DNA of 64,000 nt, from assembly GCA_017311315.1 (NCBI GenBank), contig CM029658.1, forward strand, positions 28,766,967 through 28,830,966, written 5' to 3'. The position numbers and the translations under genes were made by a program. The notes under the pieces are model-generated. The model did not search any database, was not told the origin of the DNA, and saw nothing but the letters and a program-made list of their open reading frames with translations. The DNA is from Dendrocalamus latiflorus. Taxonomy: Eukaryota > Streptophyta > Magnoliopsida > Poales > Poaceae. The stretch's first letter is position 1, and every line of letters begins with the position of its first letter. Below are positions 11,740 through 21,964 of this stretch, piece after piece.

Positions 11740-13156
11740 TGTTAGTGATATGCCCTAGGGGCAACATGGAGATGTTATTTATATCACATACTATGTTTAT
11801 GATGCATTACTTTGTTCCTTGAAATAGACATTATCATTATTGATCAATGAGTATGTGACTTATTCATGAGACTCTTAATGCTTAAATGTTGCTATTTCTA
11901 AATGATCCCTGATCATATATCATATGAGGAACAAATATGATTGAAAGATCAGCATATGTATTGATTGATGATCATGTCTCATGGATCATGGTATGGTGAT
12001 ACCAAATCAATAATATGGACATGTGTTAGTGAACATATGTTGGATAGACCCGCCATGAGACACTGCAGAGATTCCATGTGTCATCAGTTGGTCTCAAGTA
12101 GTGTTTATGTAGAATCCTTAGACTTGAGATCACCATGGTTCCCAACATGCGTAGTAGCTTATTTTGGGACTACTAAACACTACTCCGTAACTGGGTAGTC
12201 ATAAAAGTAGTCTTCAGGTTTGCCATGAAACATGTAGTGGGATGTGAATGATCAAGATAGAATTTGCCCCTCCTTATGGGAGAGATATCTCTGGGCCCCT
12301 CGATGTAATGGATTATGAAAGTGCATGGCCATGCCAAGGTGATTGAGGAGTCAATCACAAGTTTATAATCCATTACGGAATCGAGAGAGTGATTGACCTA
12401 TTAAGAGGATGACACAGGTCTCGCCTTGAGCTTAATCTATATCGTGAGGCAAAGGGATTCGTACATGAGAACATTACAGGTTCAGCCGATATGATCTTTA
12501 CGTATACTTTGGGGTTAATATGTCTTGCTAGAGGCCGCTATTAACAGGGTGACCGGAAAGGCGTTTCCGGGTCACGACCAAGTATACGTGAACCTACAGG
12601 GTCGCACACTTAACGGGTTGGAACACTAATTCGAATGTGATTCGGATGTGGGCTCAATTTGGATAGAGATCTGGATAAGCTCCTATTGGGCCTCGGTCCA
12701 CGAGGCCCAAGTGAGGAGGTCTTTATATATGGAGGTGGGGGGCTGAGGGATGTACACACGCTTCGGTTCCTCCCGAGCAAAACCCTAGCCGCCACCTCCC
12801 GAGCCAAACCCTAGCCGCTCGCGAGTGCTGGTACACTCGCGATCGGCGTTCCAGCCCCGGACGTGTGGATACCGGTGGAGGCGCTGCTCGTTACGGCGTT
12901 GATCGGCATCAACAACCTACAGATTGGATCTGTTCGTGGTGTGGTTGATCGCGTGGAGGAGACGATCTGTTCGGGACGATCGGCTACTTCCACTACTACC
13001 TCGACGCGCGTGGTTGGATCGGCTTCTCCAACTCTTCTTCCGCTGCGCTGCGCGTCTAGTGGTAACGATCCATGATCCCTCCTTAAGCATGATGTTCTTG
13101 TTTGCGCGGTAGAAAAATTTTGTTTTCTGCTTCCGTAGTGAACGCGCTTTCCTTTA
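11740..13156 (+). mobile_element. solo copia LTR with 5-bp target duplication CCCAT
   Basis: A 1417-bp plus-strand LTR, TGTTAG...CCTTTA, nearly identical to the LTR at 4137-5550 but inverted. CCCAT stands at 11735-11739 and again at 13157-13161, a perfect 5-bp target duplication, so this is a clean solo LTR left by LTR-LTR recombination. It carries a TATATATGG box near 12725. It interrupts the old Tat-type element. Confidence 0.95.
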
Positions 13157-13161
13157 CCCAT

Positions 13162-13593
13162 CCCGTCACACGCCAAGCACCGGCGTAATCCAAGGTGCCA
13201 TCAATGCACCGTCCTTGAGCCGCGAGACACCGGGTAGCACTCTGATCTCTAGTCCGCGTCAAGACTCCGAAGCCCGTTTCGAACGAGTCCGTACAGTGAC
13301 GCCGGAGGCCACCTCGACTTCGAGCTTGCACGACGACCCCGGAGCCCGCATCGACGCCACGTCCGTGGGCTGAAGCAGTCCTTCGACTCGGCCTCGTCAC
13401 GATGAACCGGCTCTGCTGGAAGCATACACCTCGTGACCGGAGGACGCCTTCGGCAGAGCACCAACCGGTGGAGATCCAACTGTCCGCGCTCCCGTCGATC
13501 GGGAAGCGCGACCGATCATCGACGATAAGTTTTGACCGAGTACCCAAAAATAGGCCTCCTTCAGTTCATCAACATTCTCTAATCGTGTTGTTG
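13162..13593 (+). other. 3' non-coding region of the old Tat-type element, first piece
   Basis: G/C-rich degenerate repeats with phrases such as CACCTCGACTTCGAG and AGCCCGCATCGAC, similar to those at 25200-25470. The young Tat-type element inserted at its right end (target site GGGCC). Confidence 0.6.
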
Positions 13594-13598
13594 GGGCC

Positions 13599-13834
13599 TG
13601 TTGTGGGGGTGGCCCCCACCTAAACCCAGCAGGCCTGGTAGAAGGTCATAAGGCCTAGAACAGGCCATGTGTAATGACATAAGTGCCCCTGAAGGAGATA
13701 CTCAGATGTAAGGGTACAATTGTAAAAGCACTCCTCATGTATATATATATGAGATACAGGCCATGGGGAGGGCCGAAGGACACTTCCCACTCCCCACTAC
13801 CATCTCTCTCTCTGTTTGGTCTGTAACCACAACA
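13599..13834 (+). repeat. 5' LTR of the young Tat-type element
   Basis: 236 bp, TGTTGTGGGGG...CCACAACA, with perfect 8-bp inverted ends (TGTTGTGG/CCACAACA). A TATATATATATG stretch at about 13739-13751 is the likely promoter TATA; the CT-rich stretch after it leads into the primer-binding site. Confidence 0.93.
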
Positions 13835-13836
13835 GC

Positions 13837-13854
13837 TGGCGCCATCCGTGGGGA
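13837..13854 (+). promoter_or_regulatory. primer-binding site of the young element
   Basis: TGGCGCCATCCGTGGGGA begins 2 nt after the LTR. TGGCGCC-type primer sites are usual for Tat/Athila-group gypsy elements. I do not assign the tRNA. Confidence 0.75.
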
Positions 13855-13887
13855 GGACGAGGACAGGCCTGAAGATCGAAGAAGAAG

Positions 13888-16215
13888 ATGGCACCGAAAA
13901 AAGCTTCATCGGCGGCGGCTAAGGGAAAGAAGACGGTCGGATCGGAGCAGCGCGTGAGCACCAGGGCCTCGGCGTCGGCGGCCGCGGGCGCAAGCATCGA
14001 TATTCGCGCGACGACAACCGCCGACCCCGCCACTGCAACGACGACAACCAACCCCGCCGCTGCGACGACAACCGCCGACCCCCCCACTGCAACGACGGCA
14101 ACCGACCCCGCCGCTGCGACGACAACCGCCACCACGGATCAGGCGGCCGGTGGCAGCTATGACGGAGCGGTCGGCAGCCGGGGACCTCGGGAGGCGATGG
14201 TTGCCATGCCGGCTCGCCCGCCGGGCGTACAAGTGGCCCCACCCCCAGCCGCAGTAGAAAGCGCTCTGCTGGCGGCCCTCAACGCGTTCCAGCGGGAGCT
14301 CGGAGATCTTCGCGGAGCTATCCGAGACATGCAGGAGGCCCGTAGCCAGCAGGCCGCACCAGTGGTCGCGCCGGAGCCTACGCCGGAAAGGGCGGACAGC
14401 CGCGAAGCCCCCACGTCCAGTCGCGCCCCGCTGCGACGCGTCGATCCAGAGTCCCCGCTCTCGGCAGGATTGCAGCAAGCGGAGTGGCCCGAAGACTTCA
14501 AGTTCCCCAGTGTCATCGAGCCGTTCAAAGGCGACACCGACCCCCGCGAGTTCGTACGCGTGTATGAAACCGCCATCGAGGCAGCGGGGGGAGACGATAC
14601 CACAAAGGCGAAGGGGCTCCCCCTCGCGTTGCAGGGAGTGGCTCTATCCTGGTTTTTTACCATAGAGCCGAACTCCATCTACGCGTGGGAACAGCTCCGC
14701 AATCGCCTTCACAACAACTTCCAAGGAAACTATGTCAAGCGGGTCGACGCGGATCAACTCTTCGCCGTAAAGCAGAAACCCTCGGAGAAGCTCCGGGACT
14801 ATTTCAAGCGTTTCGCGAAGATACGCTGCCAAGTCAAGGACGTCAATGAGACCACCGTCGTCAACGCAGCCATACAAGGTCTCCGCCCGGGTCCGATGGC
14901 CGAGTACAACACGCGGAAGCCAATCAAGACGGTGGCGAAGCTCTTCGACAAGATGGAGCAGTACGCCAGGGCGGAAGAGGACGCCCGCCGGAGGCAGGGC
15001 GATGACTCCGATATTAACCAGGCCGGTGGCTCCGCAAGGGTCGAAGAGGACCCATCCAAGGATGGCTCTTCGAAGGGCAAGCGCAAGCCGGAGTCGTCCA
15101 AGGATGCGTCCGACCGCAGCGAAGCCCCGCGTAAGGAACCATCCGGTAGGCCCAAGCGCGGACAACAGAAGTCACGGCGAGGCCACTTTGTCTTCGATAT
15201 CGACGGCGGTTCCGAGGAAAGCGTCTCCGCGGGTCGTGGCAATCGGGGGCGCCGAGGCCGAGGAGGTCGCGGCCGTGGCCGAGGCCGCGATGACAGAGGC
15301 CAGACGGACTACGACGACCGACAGCACGGCTTATGGTGCGAAGTCCATGGCCGAGGCACCCACGACACACGCTCGTGCGTCTCCATTGCGGCACTCCGCC
15401 AGAGCGTCACTAGAGACAGGAACCCGGAGGTGCGCCCGCCTGTGGTGGCCCACATCCAGCTCCCGTACGAAGCCCCCATGCAGATTCAGGGGCAAGGGGT
15501 ACAGCCCCACGAAGGCCCCCTGCGGATCCAGGCTCACGTGCAGCGGCCCCCGGAGGGCCTCCTGCAGCTGCAGGCCCCGGAGACAACGCACCGCAGGGTC
15601 ATCAACGTCATATCCGGAGGCTCAGCACGGCAGCAGAAAGCCTATGCGCGAAGGCTACATCACGTGGTGGTATACCCAGCGCAAGCGCCACCGGACTGGG
15701 CACGGCATGAAGTCGCATTCACACCCGATGATGCCCGAGGTGTCGACTTTCCTCACCAGGACCCCCTGATCATCCGGGTCATCATCGCCGGATGTGACGT
15801 GGGGCGCGCCCTCGTAGACGGGGGCAGCTCCGCGAATGTATTGTTCGCGGCGGCCTTCGACCAGATGGGGATCCCTCGGAGCCGTTTGGGGCCCTCGGGA
15901 GTCCCCCTGCAGGGCTTCGGGGGCCAGCCCTTGTGGGCGCTGGGACAGATATGTCTCCAAGTTTTGTTTGGCCGAGACGACAATGTGCGGGCCGAAGATG
16001 CCACCTTTGACGTGGTTGACCTCCTGTACCCCTACAATGTCATACTAGGGTGTCCAATCCTCAACTCCTTCGGCGCGGTGCCACATCACGGCTATCTATG
16101 CATGAAGATTCCGGGGCCACGGGATATCATCACCATCCGTGGTGACCAAGATATGGCCCGGCGTATCGAGCCAGGTGCCAGGTATCCGCGCCGCGAAGCT
16201 CAACGATGCTCTTAG
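13888..16215 (+). CDS. gag-protease of the young Tat-type element (775 aa)
   Basis: Structural and processing protein of the element. The first ATG after the primer-binding site (MAPKK) opens an uninterrupted frame. The N-terminus is an Ala/Thr-rich repeat (about residues 35-90, ATTTADP-like units). The gag core spans about residues 195-350 with FKFPSVIEPFKGDTDPREF, ALSWFFTI and YFKRFAKIRCQV. An Arg/Gly-rich basic tract lies at about 445-475 (GRRGRGGRGRGRGRDD), followed by a CCHC-like finger CEVHGRGTHDTRSC (about residue 490). The aspartic-protease domain follows with ALVDGGSSANVLF (about residue 650) and VILGCPILNSFG (about residue 720); DGGS is the usual Tat-lineage variant. The frame stops just after protease, where reverse transcriptase would normally continue. 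An AATAAA at about 16369 may end the transcript. Confidence 0.93.
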   Translation: MAPKKASSAAAKGKKTVGSEQRVSTRASASAAAGASIDIRATTTADPATATTTTNPAAATTTADPPTATTATDPAAATTTATTDQAAGGSYDGAVGSRGPREAMVAMPARPPGVQVAPPPAAVESALLAALNAFQRELGDLRGAIRDMQEARSQQAAPVVAPEPTPERADSREAPTSSRAPLRRVDPESPLSAGLQQAEWPEDFKFPSVIEPFKGDTDPREFVRVYETAIEAAGGDDTTKAKGLPLALQGVALSWFFTIEPNSIYAWEQLRNRLHNNFQGNYVKRVDADQLFAVKQKPSEKLRDYFKRFAKIRCQVKDVNETTVVNAAIQGLRPGPMAEYNTRKPIKTVAKLFDKMEQYARAEEDARRRQGDDSDINQAGGSARVEEDPSKDGSSKGKRKPESSKDASDRSEAPRKEPSGRPKRGQQKSRRGHFVFDIDGGSEESVSAGRGNRGRRGRGGRGRGRGRDDRGQTDYDDRQHGLWCEVHGRGTHDTRSCVSIAALRQSVTRDRNPEVRPPVVAHIQLPYEAPMQIQGQGVQPHEGPLRIQAHVQRPPEGLLQLQAPETTHRRVINVISGGSARQQKAYARRLHHVVVYPAQAPPDWARHEVAFTPDDARGVDFPHQDPLIIRVIIAGCDVGRALVDGGSSANVLFAAAFDQMGIPRSRLGPSGVPLQGFGGQPLWALGQICLQVLFGRDDNVRAEDATFDVVDLLYPYNVILGCPILNSFGAVPHHGYLCMKIPGPRDIITIRGDQDMARRIEPGARYPRREAQRCS

Positions 16216-16440
16216 GAGCCGGCGCAAAGCGGGAGTCTCATGGCATTGGTCGAAGGCAGATGGGCCGACCTGGCAGATAGCCTAGCCACTAGAGGCTCCA
16301 ACCGCGCCACGGACAAGCGATTAGTTTATCCCTCCTTTGTAATTGCTAACCCGCGCAAACGGGAGGCCAATAAAGTTCACCATTTGTCGCTTGTCGATTG
16401 ATTGTTATACACCAAAGCGCGGCGGGGGGCGCGTGGAGGC
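16216..16440 (+). other. deletion junction after protease, possible polyadenylation site
   Basis: Short non-coding piece linking the gag-protease stop to the repeat array. The RT-RNase H-integrase region expected here in an autonomous relative is missing. CCAATAAAG at about 16367-16375 is a candidate polyadenylation signal. Confidence 0.6.
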
Positions 16441-16449
16441 CTGGCCCAC

Positions 16450-16970
16450 ACGCGTCCTCCAGGCGCTCAAATCGAAGTTGCACGTTCGCGTGTGCACTCG
16501 CCGTAGCCAAAAGGTGACGGGGCTGAGTATAAACCAAAGACGCACGTTCGCGTGTGCACTCGCCGTAGCCAAAAGGTGACGGGGCTGAGTATAAACCAAA
16601 GACGCACGTTCGCGTGTGCACTCGCCGTAGCCTGGGGTACGGGACTGAGTATAAATCGAAGTCGCACGTTCGCGTGTGCACTCGCCGTAGCCAAAAGGTG
16701 ACGGGGCTGAGTATAAACCAAAGACGCACGTTCGCGTGTGCACTCGCCGTAGCCTGGGGTACGGGACTGAGTATAAATCGAAGTCGCACGTTTGCGTGTG
16801 CACTCGCCGTAGCCAAAAGGTGACGGGGCTGAGTATAAACCAAAGACGCACGTTCGCGTGTGCACTCGCCGTAGCCTGGGGTACGGGACTGAGTATAAAT
16901 CGAAGTCGCACGTTCGCGTGTGCACTCGCCATAGCCAAAAGGTGACGGGGCTGAGTATAAACCAAAGACG
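16450..16970 (+). repeat. 61-bp tandem array with an alternating A/B higher-order pattern
   Basis: Units share GCACGTTCGCGTGTGCACTC and GAGTATAAA and come in two types: A with CCAAAAGGTGACGGGGC, B with CCTGGGGTACGGGAC. The order is A-A-B-A-B-A-B-A, a 122-bp dimer amplified three times. Every unit contains GAGTATAAA, a TATA-like word. Frames through the array are translations of the repeat and not genes. Confidence 0.92.
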
Positions 16971-17400
16971 TGCGAGGGGACGCCTTCGCACGCACTCTGC
17001 GGAGTATAAATAAGACGTGACGTCGAGGTTCGCCTCCGCACGCGCCAGTCCACGGACTCTAAAAAAAAGACGTGACGTCGAGGTTCACGTCCGCACGCGC
17101 CAGTCCACGGACTCTAAAAAAGACGTGACGTCGAGGTTCACCTCCGCACGCGCGAGTCCACGGACTATAAAAAGACGCGGATGCTCTCCCTGCGCACTCT
17201 ACGGAGTCTAAACAAGACGCGAACTCCGCGCACGCCAAGGACCTCGTCCCTGTGCGTACTCTACGGAGTATAAATAAGACGTGGATGTTGATCCCGCGCA
17301 CTCTACGGAGTACCAAAAAAAAGGGCGCGGGGGCTCTCCCCGCGCACTCTACGGAGTCTAAACAAAATACGAGTGCCCTCCGAGCGCTCTCCGAAGCGGG
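16971..17400 (+). repeat. divergent continuation of the tandem array
   Basis: Seven or so looser units of about 55-60 bp built on CTCTACGGAGTATAAA, CACGGACTCTAAAAAA and GACGTGACGTCGAGGTTC. The repeated GACGTGACGTC contains a palindromic TGACGTCA-like core. Confidence 0.8.
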
Positions 17401-17489
17401 AGGACGACATTAGTCGCGCACCTCGACGGGCTGGATGATGCGCCCAGCGCACCAGAGGCTGCTCCCATGGAGAACGCATGAAGTGGATG

Positions 17490-17850
17490 GAGCGCGCGCG
17501 CCTATACCTCGGCGCGCGCGCGCCTCTACTTCGACTTGGGCGTCAGCCCCCCTGCCACCCGTTCGAAGGGTAGGGGACGGAGCGTGCGCGCCTCTGCTTC
17601 GGCTTAGGCGCCAGCTCCGCTCCCGCCCGTTCGAAGGGCATGGGACGGAGCGCGCACGCGCCTCCACTTCAACTTGGGCGCCAGCCCCCCTGCCACCCGT
17701 TCGAAGGGTAGAGGACGGAGCGCGCGCGCCTCTGCTTCGACTTAGGCGCCAGCTCCGTCCCCGCCCGTTCGAAGGGCAGGAGACGGAGCGCGCACGTGCC
17801 TCCACTTCGACTTGGACGCCAGCTCCGCTGCCACCCGCTTGAAGGATAAG
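17490..17850 (+). repeat. 68-bp satellite, left block
   Basis: About 5 copies of a unit containing CTTCGACTTGGGCGCCAG, CCCGTTCGAAGGG and GGACGGAGCGCGCGCGCC. It is the same unit, in the same orientation, as the block at 21965-22915 on the other side of the antisense gene. Confidence 0.9.
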
Positions 17851-18472
17851 GGACGGAGCGTGAAGTACACCAGAGGCTACCCCCGTTGCGAGGGGCAGGA
17901 GAGCGCAATACGCGCGCACTCCCGCCTCGGCACGCGCCAATCTGCAGACCATGTAAGGACGGAGCATCGGGTCCGCCGCTATACACGCTATCCTATCAGG
18001 CAACCAACGCGCCAACCCCCGGTGGGCGTCGAACAAGGCCCCGGGAGCGTCAAAACCTCCACCTCGGCTAAGCGGAGGAAGCCCCTGCGCGGCGTACGGC
18101 ATATCGATGAACTCGGGAAGCAAACTTGCACCATATATCTCAAAGTGCCGAAAAGCTCGTGTACATTGGAAAAATCGCAAAGCTACAAAGGCCTGGCGGC
18201 ACCCCTGCTACGCTAGACTACTACTCTGCGGGCTCGTCTTTAACGCGCACTAAAGTCGGAAGCCCGCCCGTAGAAGGTCGGCCTGCCCAAAAGTTCAATG
18301 ACTCCTCGGCCCTTCGCCACCGCCGAAGGCGTTGCCGGGTCGCAAGGCCAGACGTAAGCAGCCGCCCCGAACAAGGAAGCTGCCCGGGATAAAGGCAGGC
18401 GGTCAGTTCATGAAGCAAGCGTGCACTTTATTCATTCAGCAAAGGAGCAAATGTTACAACGCACGCCCACAC
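17851..18472. other. spacer downstream of the antisense gene
   Basis: GC-rich non-coding stretch between the left satellite block and the 3' end of the antisense gene. I see no coding frame or strong repeat. Confidence 0.5.
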
Positions 18473-21400
18473 CTAGCTACTTTCGCGCCGCACCTGTGAG
18501 CCATCGGCGCCGGCGGAGGCCCCAGCGCCACCCTCGTCGCGCCGTGGAACCTCGTCCAGAAATTGGCCGAGACTCCCCTTCCCGTGAAGGGACTTCTGGA
18601 GCTCGACCCGCGCTTCGGCTATCCCGGCGTAGTCCCAAATCCTCTCGTAGAAGAATTCGACGGGCTGGCGAACGGCGCGGACTTCACCGGACATCACCCC
18701 GGCTCCACTAGGCATCTCCAGCTGCGGGTCTGCCAGGTCGGCAATGTGTCCGCAGCCACGGTGGCGAAGAAGGGCGCACACCAAGCATGATGCCACGTAG
18801 GCGTAGTGGTCACCAAAGTTCGTCGCAGCTCCGCGCGCCACGTGGGCGGCATCATGGATCCAGCGTAGGGCCCGCAGCAACTCCTCCGGGCCGAAGGCGT
18901 GGTCCGGCACCCCAGCCACAAGTCCTTCGAGATGGACTTCCAGCATTTGCAGCGCATCCCACGCAATGACCGAGGCCTCGTCAAGCGTCTGGTTGCGCTT
19001 CGCTAGAGTCGACGCAAGCTCGCCCTTCTCCTTCTCCAATAGGGCGACTTGCTGCAGAAGGCCGTCCCGCTCGGCCGCAAACTCTACCCGCGCCGCCTCG
19101 CCGGCCGACTTTCGCGCCGACGCGGCAACTCCTTCGGCGTGCACCTTCGCCTCGGCGCACTCCGCCTCAAGCTGGCGGATTCGGGCATCCTGGGCGGCCC
19201 GAGCCCCAGTGGCCTCGCGCAGCTGCCCCTCGACGGCCTGCAACCTATCTTCCAACGCCCTCTGCGCATGAGCGTGCGCCGTCTGCAGGGCTTGCCCCAG
19301 CACCAGGGTCTGTAGGGCAACAAAGTGATTCAGCAAGCGCAGTATGGCCGGGCGTTTGTCATATAACTAGGTACTCACCCGCACTTCAGACGCCTCGAAG
19401 CCGTCCCTCAGACAGTCTATCCCGTAACTGGGTAGCGCCTGCTGCCTGGCACTGGCAGCCGCGTCATCTACAATGACGCGCCATGCCCTCATCGCCTCCG
19501 GCGGGGGGACGAAGTCAGCAGGATTGGAAGGCGCAGCGCCGGAACCCTCGCGTTCCGGCGAAACCTCCTCCTCCGGGATAAGCAACACTGCGGGCAAAAA
19601 TCCGCGTGAGCGTCGCGGGACACACACAAAAAAAAACCCATCAGGGTCAGCTAAGCCACCATACCTTCAGTAGCGGACGGAGGGCTTTGTGGGGCCGCCC
19701 CCCTAGTCGCAGGCGGGAGCGCGGTGGTATGGGCCCTCGCAGAAGGCAAGGTCCCACTAGGGGTAGAGGTCTCCGGGCCCGGAGCCAACGCCAGCCGCTC
19801 CAGCGCGGCGGACGGTGTCGCCTGCACAGCAGAGGGGGCGGACGCCACCAGGACTTCGCTGTAGGCATCTGAATCCCACAAGCTCCTGATGCCCGTCGCC
19901 ACGACGAAACCCCTCGTCGTCCAATGGAGCTCGGGCCGCAGGCACGGCCGCTTGGCCGGAGCAAGCGGCGGTGCTGCCCCAGCGGACGCTGTAGGAGAAA
20001 TCCCTGCGTCCACGGCGGTCCCTGCAAAGGGCGCCTCGTGTCCCGCCGCTACTGTCGGCGAGGCCTCGTCTCCAGGCGCTCCCGCGGGGGGGGGGCCTCC
20101 AACACCATAACAGGGACGGTCGAGGGGTCCACCTCCGCACCGAACGCCCGCGCGTTTCTGGCCTCGACTACCGCAGCAGGTGACGAGGCTTCCTCCCTCC
20201 GGCTGCTTGTGGCAGGCTCGACGCCCAAGGCGCCCGCCGAAGATCCTTCGCCTCCGGCGTCTGCGCCTTCCAACCCCGAATCGGCGTACTTCACCGACTC
20301 CGACTCCGCGTCCGCCGCACTTTCGGGAGCGCTAGCAGTAGCAGCCACACCTGCCGCATCAGGCGTGGCGGACGCTCCCCCTCGGCCCCTTTTGCGAGAC
20401 GGCCCCTTCCTCTTCACGGCGCCGTCATCTGGAGCAGCGCGCTCCGGCACTGCTAGGCCTAGGGCCTCGCACACGCGATTTATCCGCCCCAGCCCGGCTT
20501 CGGTGGTAGCGGACATGCACTGCTCGTGCTCCCTCTTGGTGTACGGCCCCAGGAACATACGCGCGGCCAGCTCCGCATCCTCCAAGCAAATCCCTGAGGC
20601 CAAACAGGAGGCGACACTAAGGTAATGACTTCAGAGCAAGCAAAGGAGAGACGCGGTCAGGACTTACGAAGACTGGGGGGCGCCGGTAGCAGGCAGATCT
20701 CCGGCGAAACATTGTCGTCCCGGTGCTCCTCCGCAGCGAGGCGCCAGTCACGGGCAAGCGGGGCCACGCCGTACATAACGAACTCTTCGGCGAGGTCACG
20801 CATGTTCAAGCGGGCGGTTATCCCTACGAGCTGTCGGACCCTTCGTTGGTCCTCGTCATCCAGCGTTCGGCCGGGCGAGGTCTTGAACGTAATTGGCCGG
20901 CCCGTGTATTCGAGGCCGCTCCCGCTCTCCACGCGGTGATAGAACCACCGCTTCGTCCAGTTGGACTCCCACTTCCCGCGCGTGGAGTTTGCGGGGAAGA
21001 GCTTGCTGCAACCCGACCGTAGAATGAAGGTGACGCTGCCGAAGCTCGACAACGTCCCGTCTTGCCGCTCCTTGGGCTGGTATCGCGCCTCATGCAGGTA
21101 GGCGAACAACGAAGCGCTGGGCCAGCACGCCCCAGAGCACAAGGCCCAGCTGTACACCGCGAGCCGGGCCACGGTGTTCGGAGTTAGCTGTGCTAGCTCC
21201 AGCCCAAAGGTTCGCAGCATGGCGCCCACAATCGCCGCCGCCGGAATGCGAAGCCCAGCGTCAAGAAAGGCGACGAAGATGATCGCCTTCGACTTCTTGG
21301 GGCGTGGCGTCGTCTCATCGGCGGCGGGCAGTCGCACCGCCTCGCGCTCGGACAGCTTCCCCGAGCGCACCAGCGCTTGGATAACCCTCTCGGTAACGAG

Positions 21401-21571
21401 AGAGTGGCCTAACTCGCCGGAGAATGTACCTTCTTTCTCCGCCGCCAGCCACAGCTTGTTCGCCGCCGCCGGGTCGCGTTCGCTGATCGAGTACTTCACC
21501 TCGACCGGTGACGATCGCCGGCGAACGCCACGGCCGCCAGTCGCCTGATCGTGTTCGCCATCGGATGCCAT
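18473..21571 (-). CDS. four-exon antisense gene in the Tat-type element (Transposase_28-like plus coiled coil)
   Basis: Minus-strand gene with exons 21571-20668, 20593-19665, 19587-19380 or 19379, and 19309-18473. Donors read GTAAGTCC, GTATGG and GTGAGTACC; acceptors are CCTCAG, CCCGCAG and CCTACAG. The start is the internal ATG at 21571 (MASDGEHDQ), matching the paralogue start at 11105. Exon 1 carries the block with FGLELAQLTPNTVARLAVYS and RWFYHRVESGSGLEYTGR, which I place in Pfam PF04195. Exon 2 is acidic, Ala/Pro-rich, with a basic KRKGPSRKRGRGG tract that could be a nuclear signal. Exon 4 is a long Ala/Glu-rich coiled coil (about 19300-18950) followed by a conserved globular end. Phases agree across all introns if one base is missing in the G10 run at 20086-20095; the product would be about 959 aa. 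Function unknown; extra frames of this kind are known in Tat-group elements. Confidence 0.75.
20086..20095. other. G10 homopolymer that shifts the antisense gene's frame
   Basis: Exon 2 reads in one frame up to this run and in another after it. One additional base would restore phase through to the exon 2 donor, whose phase fits exon 3. Either a real 1-nt loss or a base-calling error in a homopolymer. Confidence 0.8.
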
Positions 21572-21964
21572 CGCTTTTTGCAAAAAGGGGGGGCGACAAG
21601 GAGACGAAGCGGAACTCGGACGGCGATGCAAACAAGAAGCGGACGTAGAGCTGGGGCGGCACAGTTGCGACGTCTATTTCAAGCCACCCCACCCCAATGC
21701 CGAAGCGTCGCGACGGTCCGCATACCGGGCCCGACCCCACTTGCACAAGACCGTCTCGCATGATTCCCCAAAACCGAAGCTGAGGCGTCGTGGCAGTACA
21801 CGCTGCACGCGACCGCAGAACCAAGGACAGTCAATGCAAGCGGTTGCGTTCACGCAACCCCTGGCGTACTGCGGCACCCCCAATTATGAGTCGCCGCGTG
21901 CCCCACTCACAGGGCGGCACAGTACGACACGGTGACCCGCCTTTTGGGAAGGATAGGCGTCGAC
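21572..21964. other. upstream region of the young antisense gene
   Basis: GC-rich; aligns loosely with 11106-11260 of the old copy. The old copy's TATA position is here GTCTATTTCAAGCC, with no clear TATA box. No other feature seen. Confidence 0.45.

Noticed and set aside
16346..17053. Long minus-strand frames over the 61-bp array
   Set aside because: 61-bp and 122-bp repeat translation; the repeated peptide only mirrors the DNA repeat.
17410..18180. 256-codon minus-strand frame
   Set aside because: Mostly the 68-bp satellite read through; repeated Arg/Ser/Ala phrases only.
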